Origin: Pseudomonadota bacterium
GTDB taxonomy: Bacteria; Pseudomonadota; Alphaproteobacteria; Rhizobiales; Xanthobacteraceae
Assembly: GCA_023391175.1 (NCBI GenBank)
Contig: JAEWBL010000115.1
Coordinates: 1 to 5,336 of the forward strand
Length of the DNA stretch: 5,336 nucleotides
Direction of reading: 5' to 3'
The notes beneath the pieces are model-generated. The model had not been told where the DNA came from, did no database searches, and was given only the letters and a program-made list of their open reading frames with translations. Made by a program: the position numbers and the translations under genes. This document shows positions 1 to 5,336 of this stretch, in pieces; position 1 is the first letter of the stretch; each line of letters begins with the position of its first letter.

Positions 1-1334
1 GCCTTGCGCAGCACGTCGCCGAAAGCAGACGAGCCGGCGAGGTCGGCGAGGCTGTCGGGGCCAGCGCCGAGATAGTCGTAGGCGTAGGTGAGGTCCACCT
101 TGGCGCCGATGAGGCCGATCTTCAGCCCGCCCTGCCGCCACCGCTTGCGGATGCGCGCATTGATGACGGACGCCTCATGCCGCGGGTCGGTGCCCACGAG
201 GAGGATGGCGTCGGCCTGCTCGATGCCTGCGATGGTGGGGTTGAACACGTAAGTTGCGCGGCCGAGCGCCGGATCAAGCTTCGCGCCGTCCTGGCGCGCA
301 TCGATGTTGGCGGAGCCGAGCTTGCCGATCAGCGTCTTGAGGGCGAACACCTCTTCCACGCTGGCGAGGTCGCCGATGAGCGCGCCGACCTTGGCGGGGG
401 TGGTGCCCTTCACCTTGGCGGCGATGGCGGCGAACGCCTCGCTCCAGGAGGCGGGCACGAGTCGGCCGTCCTTGCGCACATAGGGGCGATCGAGCCGCTG
501 GACCTTCAGGCCGTCCCACACGTAGCGGGACTTGTCGGAGATCCACTCCTCGTTCACGAGGTCGTTGTTGCGCGGCAGGATGCGCATGACCTCGCGGCCG
601 CGGGTGTCGATGCGGATGTTGGCGCCCACCGCATCCATGACGTCGATGGACTCGGTCTTGATCAGTTCCCACGGCCGGGCGTGGAACTGGTAGGGCTTGT
701 GGGTCAGCGCGCCCACCGGGCAGAGGTCCGCCACGTTGCCCTGCATCTCGGAGCGCATGGCGTGCTCGAGATAGGTGGTGATCTCCATGTCCTCGCCGCG
801 ACCGATGGCGCCGAGGTCCGGCACGCCGGCCACTTCCGTGGAGAAGCGCACGCAACGGGTGCACTGGATGCACCGGTTCATGGAGGTCTTGACCAGCGGG
901 CCGATATACTTGTCTTCAACGGCGCGCTTGTTCTCGGCGAAGCGCGAGGTGTCCGCGCCGTAGGCCATGGCCTGGTCCTGCAGGTCGCACTCGCCGCCCT
1001 GATCGCAGATCGGGCAATCCAGCGGGTGGTTGATGAGCAGGAACTCCATCACCCCTTCGCGGGCCTTCTTCACCATGGGGCTCTTGGTGAGCACCACGGG
1101 CGGCTCGCCGTTGGGGCCGGGACGCAGGTCCTTCACCGCCATGGCGCAGGAGGCGGTGGGCTTGGGCGGGCCGCCCTTCACTTCCACCAGGCACATGCGG
1201 CAGTTGCCGGCGATCGACAGCCGCTCATGGAAGCAGAAGCGCGGAATCTCGACGCCCGCCGCCTCGCACGCCTGAAGCAGCGTGTATTCGGCAGGTACAT
1301 CGACCTCGGTTCCGTCGACGACGATCTTCGCCAT
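1..1334 (-). CDS. nuoG: NADH-quinone oxidoreductase subunit G (75 kDa subunit), N-terminal part (3' end cut by window edge)
   Basis: NuoG is the largest subunit of the NADH arm of complex I and conducts electrons through its iron-sulfur chain. The 444 complete codons begin [20 protein letters not shown]. The N-terminal ferredoxin-like domain (about 1-78) has C34, C45, C48 and C63 for [2Fe-2S] N1b. The next domain has H103, C107, C110 and C116 ([12 protein letters not shown]) for [4Fe-4S] N5. The third has C155, C158, C161 (CIQCTRC) and C205 (DLCPVGAL) for [4Fe-4S] N4. There is no cysteine from 206 to 444, so the N7 cluster of the E. coli and Thermus proteins is absent, as in mitochondria and alphaproteobacteria. 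From about residue 220 the sequence continues into the molybdopterin-oxidoreductase-like domain, which is non-catalytic in complex I. The family is about 690 residues here, so about a third is outside the window. No stop interrupts the frame. The start is supported by the family N-terminus and a good ribosome-binding site. Confidence 0.97.
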   Translation of the reverse strand, partial: MAKIVVDGTEVDVPAEYTLLQACEAAGVEIPRFCFHERLSIAGNCRMCLVEVKGGPPKPTASCAMAVKDLRPGPNGEPPVVLTKSPMVKKAREGVMEFLLINHPLDCPICDQGGECDLQDQAMAYGADTSRFAENKRAVEDKYIGPLVKTSMNRCIQCTRCVRFSTEVAGVPDLGAIGRGEDMEITTYLEHAMRSEMQGNVADLCPVGALTHKPYQFHARPWELIKTESIDVMDAVGANIRIDTRGREVMRILPRNNDLVNEEWISDKSRYVWDGLKVQRLDRPYVRKDGRLVPASWSEAFAAIAAKVKGTTPAKVGALIGDLASVEEVFALKTLIGKLGSANIDARQDGAKLDPALGRATYVFNPTIAGIEQADAILLVGTDPRHEASVINARIRKRWRQGGLKIGLIGAKVDLTYAYDYLGAGPDSLADLAGSSAFGDVLRK

Positions 1335-1342
1335 CACTTCCA

Positions 1343-1351
1343 CCTCACCTT
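1343..1351 (-). promoter_or_regulatory. Ribosome-binding site of nuoG
   Basis: AAGGTGAGG ends 8 bases before the ATG at 1334-1332. It supports this start over several in-frame GTG and TTG codons in the open spacer upstream. Confidence 0.65.
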
Positions 1352-1354
1352 GAA

Positions 1355-1369
1355 CCGCGCCGGGCGCGG
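1355..1369 (-). repeat. GC-rich hairpin upstream of nuoG
   Basis: CCGCGCCGGGCGCGG is a perfect 7-base inverted repeat around one central base. In RNA it would fold as six G-C pairs with a 3-base loop. It lies 20 bases before the nuoG ATG and directly upstream of the Shine-Dalgarno region, which it leaves free. It is followed by TTCAAGG, not a T-run, so termination is unlikely. Confidence 0.4.
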
Positions 1370-1413
1370 CCGGAGCCGGACGCACGGCGCCCGCTCCCTG
1401 AGACAACTCCCCT

Positions 1414-1445
1414 CCCCGCCCGTCGCGTCGGCGCGCCCGGCGGGG
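1414..1445 (-). repeat. Inverted repeat just downstream of the nuoF stop
   Basis: The arms CCCCGCC (1414-1420) and GGCGGGG (1439-1445) are perfect complements around an 18-base spacer that itself contains the palindrome GGCGCGCC (1430-1437). In the transcript the stem starts 6 bases after the nuoF stop. No run of T follows (the next bases read AGGGGAGTTG), so it is not a standard intrinsic terminator. It could slow 3'-exonuclease decay or mark an RNA processing site. Such pairings also arise by chance at this GC content. Confidence 0.4.
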
Positions 1446-1451
1446 TGCTCT

Positions 1452-2756
<1,305 letters not shown>

Positions 2757-2761
2757 GGGCC

Positions 2762-3634
2762 TCACTCCTCCGGATCGCGCACGCCGGTGCCGGTCTTCAC
2801 CGGCTCACGGTCGGAACCTGTAACGGACGGGCTGGAGGCCTGCGCCTCCGCGGCGACGGTCTCGCGCTTCTCACGCGTGTCGGCGCCGTCGGCCGCCTTT
2901 TCCTGAGCCGCCGCGGTGGCGCCCAGGGGATCGGCCGGGCTTTCCGACGCCGCACGGGCGCGGCCGGCGGAGAGAAGATCCGGCGTCTCGGTGCCAGCAC
3001 CACCCGCGGCGGGCACGGTGGTCTTGAAATCATAAAGCGCGGGGTCGAGCAGCACGCGCGGGCCGCCCTCGGGCTCGGAGCCCTTGCGCGAATTCTGCGG
3101 ACCCACCTTCACCGGGCGGCCGGCGGCGAGATCGTCGAGCAGCTTCTCGAAGTTCTCGGGGGTGAGGTCTTCGTAATAATCGTCGTTGATCTGCACCATG
3201 GGCGCGTTGGTGCAGGCGCCGAGGCATTCCACCTCAAGCCAGGAGAAGGTGCCGTCGGCGGAGACATGCCGCTCGTGGCCGATCTTCTTCTCGCAGACGT
3301 GGCGGATGGCTTCCGCGCCGCGCAGCATGCAGGGCGTGGTGCCGCACAGCTGCACGAAATACTTCCCCACCGGCTCAAGGTTGAACATGGTGTAGAAGGT
3401 GGCGACCTCGAGCACGCGGATGTGGGCCATGCCGAGGCGATCGGCGACCGCGCGGATGGCGGGCTCGGGCAGCCAGCCGCCGGCGGCCTTCTGGGTTTCC
3501 CACAGCAGGGGCACCACGGCGCTGGCCTGCCGGCCTTCCGGATATTTGGCGATCAGCTTCTGCGCGATGGCCTCAAGCTCCGGCGTGAAGCTGAAGCTCT
3601 CGGGCTGCTCGGCGGCGAGGCGGCGGACGGACAT
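2762..3634 (-). CDS. nuoE: NADH-quinone oxidoreductase subunit E (24 kDa subunit) with long disordered tail
   Basis: NuoE belongs to the NADH-oxidising arm of complex I and binds the off-pathway [2Fe-2S] cluster N1a beside the FMN of NuoF. The thioredoxin-like family core spans roughly residues 15-175. The four cluster ligands are C97, C102, C137 and C141 (spacing C-x4-C-x34-C-x3-C). Typical blocks are [10 protein letters not shown] (31-40), EVATFYTMF (76-84) and [10 protein letters not shown] (137-146). The protein has 290 residues, against about 166 in E. coli. From about residue 205 the tail is rich in Ala, Gly, Glu, Thr, Ser and Pro, with no aromatic residue, histidine or cysteine, and is probably disordered. 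The ATG at 3634 fits the family N-terminus (MSVRRLA). Its ribosome-binding site is weak (GGGA about 8 bases upstream), so translation may be coupled to the frame just before it. The stop is 5 bases before the nuoF ATG. The identification is firm; the function of the tail is unknown. Confidence 0.97.
   Translation of the reverse strand: MSVRRLAAEQPESFSFTPELEAIAQKLIAKYPEGRQASAVVPLLWETQKAAGGWLPEPAIRAVADRLGMAHIRVLEVATFYTMFNLEPVGKYFVQLCGTTPCMLRGAEAIRHVCEKKIGHERHVSADGTFSWLEVECLGACTNAPMVQINDDYYEDLTPENFEKLLDDLAAGRPVKVGPQNSRKGSEPEGGPRVLLDPALYDFKTTVPAAGGAGTETPDLLSAGRARAASESPADPLGATAAAQEKAADGADTREKRETVAAEAQASSPSVTGSDREPVKTGTGVRDPEE
2765..2771 (-). promoter_or_regulatory. Ribosome-binding site of nuoF
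   Basis: GGAGGAG, formed by the last two glutamate codons of nuoE and the G of its stop overlap, ends 8 bases before the ATG at 2756-2754. An in-frame GTG at 2765-2763 also exists, overlapping the nuoE stop as GTGA, but it is too close to this site to use it. The ATG is therefore chosen. Confidence 0.7.
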
Positions 3635-3637
3635 GGT

Positions 3638-3709
3638 TCAGATCCCGGAAGAAGCCGCGCGCAGGCCGCGCGCAAGCATCGGGCAAAGGGCGAGAGGAAG
3701 GCGGGCCAT
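3638..3709 (-). CDS. Possible 23-residue mini-ORF between nuoD and nuoE
   Basis: The frame reads [20 protein letters not shown] followed by SGI and a TGA stop. Its ATG shares a base with the nuoD stop (TGATG). A good Shine-Dalgarno, GGGGAGGTG, sits at 3726-3718 inside the last nuoD codons, with the GGAGG core 10 bases from the ATG. The frame stops 3 bases before the nuoE ATG (TGAACCATG). It therefore fills the nuoD-nuoE gap almost exactly, as expected for a coupling or leader frame that hands ribosomes to nuoE, whose own ribosome-binding site is weak. The peptide is basic and moderately hydrophobic, with one cysteine; it resembles no family I know and is too short to assign a function. Caveats: the GGAGG also encodes the conserved NuoD ending Gly-Glu-Val-Asp-Arg, and a 23-codon frame can occur by chance at this GC content. 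Whether the peptide is stable or functional cannot be told from the sequence. Confidence 0.35.
   Translation of the reverse strand: MARLPLALCPMLARGLRAASSGI
3654..3674 (-). repeat. GC-rich tandem 10-mer and hairpin in the nuoD-nuoE gap
   Basis: On the plus strand the 10-mer GCCGCGCGCA occurs at 3654-3663 and again at 3665-3674, separated by one G. Within it, GCGCGC at 3657-3662 can pair with GCGCGC at 3668-3673 across a 5-base loop, giving six G-C pairs in the transcript. The hairpin ends 22 bases before the nuoE ATG. No T-run follows, so it is not an intrinsic terminator. A role in mRNA processing or stability is possible but unproven. Confidence 0.4.
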
Positions 3710-4917
3710 CAGCGGTCCACCTCCCCGAACACGATGTCGAGCGAGCCGAGCACCGCGGAGACGTCGGCCAGCATGTGGCCGCGATTGAGGAAGTCCATGG
3801 CCTGCAGGTGCGCGAAGCCCGGAGCGCGGATCTTGCAGCGGTACGGCTTGTTGGTGCCGTCCGAGACGAGATAGACGCCAAACTCGCCCTTGGGCGCTTC
3901 CACCGCGGCATACACGTCGCCTTCCGGCACGTGGAAGCCTTCGGTGTAGAGCTTGAAGTGGTGGATGAGCGCTTCCATGGAGCGCTTCATCTCGGCCCTC
4001 TTCGGCGGCGCGACCTTGTGGTCCTGGGTGTGGACCGGGCCGCTCTCCTTCAGGAGGCGCTCGACGCACTGCTTCATGATGGAGGTCGACTGGCGCATCT
4101 CCTCCATGCGGACGAGATAGCGGTCGTAGCAGTCGCCGTGCTTGCCCACCGGAATGTCGAAGTCGAGTTCCGAATAGCACTCGTAGGGCTGCGACCGGCG
4201 CAGGTCCCACGCCGCGCCGGAGCCGCGCAGCACCGGGCCGGAGAAGCCCCAGGACAGCGCCTCTTCCACCGACACCACGCCGATGTCGACGGTGCGCTGC
4301 TTGAAGATGCGGTTGTTGGTGACGAGCGCGTCGAGGTCCGCCACCAGCTTCAGGAACGGGTCGCAGAAGGCGCCGATGTCTTCCACCAGCGCGCGCGGCA
4401 GGTCCTGGTGGACGCCGCCGGGCCGGAAGTAGGCGGCGTGCATGCGGCTGCCCGAGGCGCGCTCATAGAAGATCATGAGCTTCTCGCGCTCCTCGAAGCC
4501 CCACAAAGGCGGGGTCAGCGCGCCCACGTCCATGGCGAACGTGGTGACGTTGAGGAGGTGGGAGAGCAGGCGCCCGATCTCGGAATAGAGCACGCGGATG
4601 AGCTGGCCGCGCTTGGGCACCTCGATGCCCAGCAGCTTCTCCACTGCGAGGCAGTAGGCGTGCTCCTGGTTCATCGGCGCGCAATAGTCGAGCCGGTCGA
4701 AATAGGGCACGGCCTGAAGGTAGGTCTTGGCCTCGATCAGCTTTTCGGTGCCGCGGTGCAGGAGGCCGATGTGCGGGTCCACCCGCTCCACCACCTCGCC
4801 GTCCAGCTCCAGCACAAGGCGCAGCACGCCATGCGCCGCAGGATGCTGCGGGCCGAAATTGATCTGGAAGTTGCGGACCTTGTCCGCGGGCTTCATCTCG
4901 TCGGCGACATCAACCAT
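3709..4917 (-). CDS. nuoD: NADH-quinone oxidoreductase subunit D (49 kDa subunit)
   Basis: NuoD is a 402-residue complex I subunit related to the [NiFe]-hydrogenase large subunit, but without the metal-binding cysteines. With NuoB and NuoH it forms the ubiquinone chamber. The family motif GPQHPAAHG is at residues 22-30. H29 and Y78 (RLDY) match the quinone head-group residues known as His38 and Tyr87 in Thermus Nqo4, and D130 (AMDVGALTP) matches the aspartate partnered with that histidine. Other hallmarks are [10 protein letters not shown] (47-56), FRPGG (164-168) and the C-terminal FGEVDR. The length is normal for the family. The ATG at 4917 is preferred because AGGGAG lies 6 bases upstream. 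An in-frame GTG at 4932 would overlap the nuoC stop and add five residues (MRERL when initiated), but has no good ribosome-binding site. The TGA stop overlaps the ATG of a possible mini-ORF (TGATG). The identification is firm; the start is likely. Confidence 0.98.
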   Translation of the reverse strand: MVDVADEMKPADKVRNFQINFGPQHPAAHGVLRLVLELDGEVVERVDPHIGLLHRGTEKLIEAKTYLQAVPYFDRLDYCAPMNQEHAYCLAVEKLLGIEVPKRGQLIRVLYSEIGRLLSHLLNVTTFAMDVGALTPPLWGFEEREKLMIFYERASGSRMHAAYFRPGGVHQDLPRALVEDIGAFCDPFLKLVADLDALVTNNRIFKQRTVDIGVVSVEEALSWGFSGPVLRGSGAAWDLRRSQPYECYSELDFDIPVGKHGDCYDRYLVRMEEMRQSTSIMKQCVERLLKESGPVHTQDHKVAPPKRAEMKRSMEALIHHFKLYTEGFHVPEGDVYAAVEAPKGEFGVYLVSDGTNKPYRCKIRAPGFAHLQAMDFLNRGHMLADVSAVLGSLDIVFGEVDR

Positions 4918-4923
4918 GAGACG

Positions 4924-4929
4924 CTCCCT
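4924..4929 (-). promoter_or_regulatory. Ribosome-binding site of nuoD
   Basis: The sequence AGGGAG lies 6 bases before the ATG at 4917-4915 and overlaps the end of nuoC. It decides in favour of the ATG over the GTG at 4932, which lies upstream of this site and so could not use it. Confidence 0.7.
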
Positions 4930-5336
4930 CACCCGGCCTTGGGCGGCGCGGGCGGCTGGCCCGAGGCCTTCTCGTCACCGGGCAGGACGTATTCGACGCC
5001 CTCCCACGGCGAGAGGAAGTCGAAGTTCCGGAACTCCTGCGGCAGGCGGACCGGCTCGTAGACCACGCGCTTCTGGGCGTCGTCGTAGCGCACCTCCACG
5101 AAGCCCGTGGTCGGGAAGTCCTTGCGCAGGGGGTGGCCGTCGAAGCCGTAGTCCGTCAAAAGGCGGCGCAGCTCCGGGTGGCCGGTGAACAGGATGCCGT
5201 ACATGTCGTAGGCCTCCCGCTCGAACCAGTTGGCACCGGGGAAGACGCCGGTGATGGAGGGCACCGGGGTGTCCTCGTCGGTGGCGACCTTCAGGCGGAT
5301 GCGGGCGTTCTGCTTCACGGAAAGCAGGTCGTACAC
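4929..5336 (-). CDS. nuoC: NADH-quinone oxidoreductase subunit C, C-terminal part (5' end cut by window edge)
   Basis: NuoC (30 kDa subunit) is a peripheral subunit of complex I in the connecting module with NuoB, NuoD and NuoI, on the cytoplasmic side of the inner membrane; it carries no cofactor. The visible 135 residues contain the family signature: residues 39-44 read EREAYD, followed by MYGILF, then H53 and the RRLL run at 57-60. Further conserved blocks are GHPLRKDFP (67-75), GFVEVRYDD (78-86) and [12 protein letters not shown] (102-113). The family is usually about 200 residues, so roughly the first third is missing. The codon at the window edge is GTG, but it is most likely an internal valine (family wording VVYxLLS), not a start. 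The last 12 or so residues are Pro/Ala-rich. The TGA stop at 4931-4929 lies 11 bases before the nuoD ATG. NuoC is a separate polypeptide, not fused to NuoD as in E. coli. The identification is firm; only the 5' extent is unknown. Confidence 0.96.
   Translation of the reverse strand: MYDLLSVKQNARIRLKVATDEDTPVPSITGVFPGANWFEREAYDMYGILFTGHPELRRLLTDYGFDGHPLRKDFPTTGFVEVRYDDAQKRVVYEPVRLPQEFRNFDFLSPWEGVEYVLPGDEKASGQPPAPPKAG

Noticed and set aside
1355..1445. Intrinsic terminator between nuoF and nuoG
   Set aside because: Neither hairpin is followed by a T-run in the direction of transcription, and nuoG continues the operon with a good ribosome-binding site.
2757..2765. GTG at 2765 as the nuoF start (GTGA overlap with nuoE)
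   Set aside because: GGAGGAG abuts this GTG too closely to serve it, while it is well spaced for the ATG at 2756, which gives the family N-terminus.
3266..3874. A 202-codon open frame on the plus strand opposite nuoE
   Set aside because: It is the codon-register complement of nuoE, explained by avoidance of TTA, CTA and TCA codons.
3638..4210. A 190-codon minus-strand frame inside nuoD that ends just before nuoE
   Set aside because: Nearly all of it is an Arg/Pro-rich shadow of nuoD. Only its last 23 codons, which lie outside nuoD, are kept as the possible mini-ORF.
3775..5061. A 428-codon open frame on the plus strand opposite nuoD and the end of nuoC
   Set aside because: It is the codon-register complement of nuoD, running on into nuoC in another register. 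It shows the same composition artefact and has no family resemblance.

Overview
The window is a piece of a nuo operon, encoding the proton-pumping NADH:quinone oxidoreductase (respiratory complex I). Every supported gene lies on the minus strand, so transcription runs from position 5336 down to 1 in the order nuoC (5' end outside the window), nuoD, nuoE, nuoF, nuoG (3' end outside the window). The organism looks like a high-GC alphaproteobacterium, probably of the Hyphomicrobiales (Xanthobacteraceae-like is a guess). Grounds: nuoC and nuoD are separate genes, not the nuoCD fusion of E. coli; NuoG lacks the cysteines for the extra N7 iron-sulfur cluster; and the protein wording matches mitochondrial and alphaproteobacterial complex I. 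Base composition is strongly GC-rich, and the codons TTA, CTA and TCA are absent from long stretches.

Layout by region. Positions 4929-5336 hold the C-terminal 135 residues of NuoC. Positions 3709-4917 hold a complete nuoD, starting 11 bases after nuoC. A 74-base gap follows (3635-3708). It is almost filled by a possible 23-codon reading frame whose ATG overlaps the nuoD stop (TGATG) and whose stop lies 3 bases before the nuoE ATG. Positions 2762-3634 hold nuoE, which has an Ala-rich, apparently disordered C-terminal tail of about 85 residues. nuoF (1452-2756) begins 5 bases after nuoE. A 117-base spacer with two GC-rich inverted repeats separates nuoF from nuoG, whose first 444 codons occupy 3-1334, with 2 more bases at the edge.

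How the genes work together. NuoE, NuoF and NuoG form the NADH-oxidising arm. NuoF binds NADH and FMN and carries cluster N3, NuoE carries N1a, and NuoG carries N1b, N4 and N5 and passes electrons on. NuoC and NuoD belong to the connecting module next to the membrane, and NuoD supplies much of the quinone-binding chamber. All ligand residues checked are present, so these look like working housekeeping genes.

I found no mobile element, CRISPR array, RNA gene or undescribed system. No operon promoter is visible, as expected for a window starting mid-operon. The points worth a second look are small: the mini-ORF between nuoD and nuoE, the NuoE tail, and the structured nuoF-nuoG spacer. Very long open frames on the plus strand are explained as exact codon-register complements of the nuo genes.
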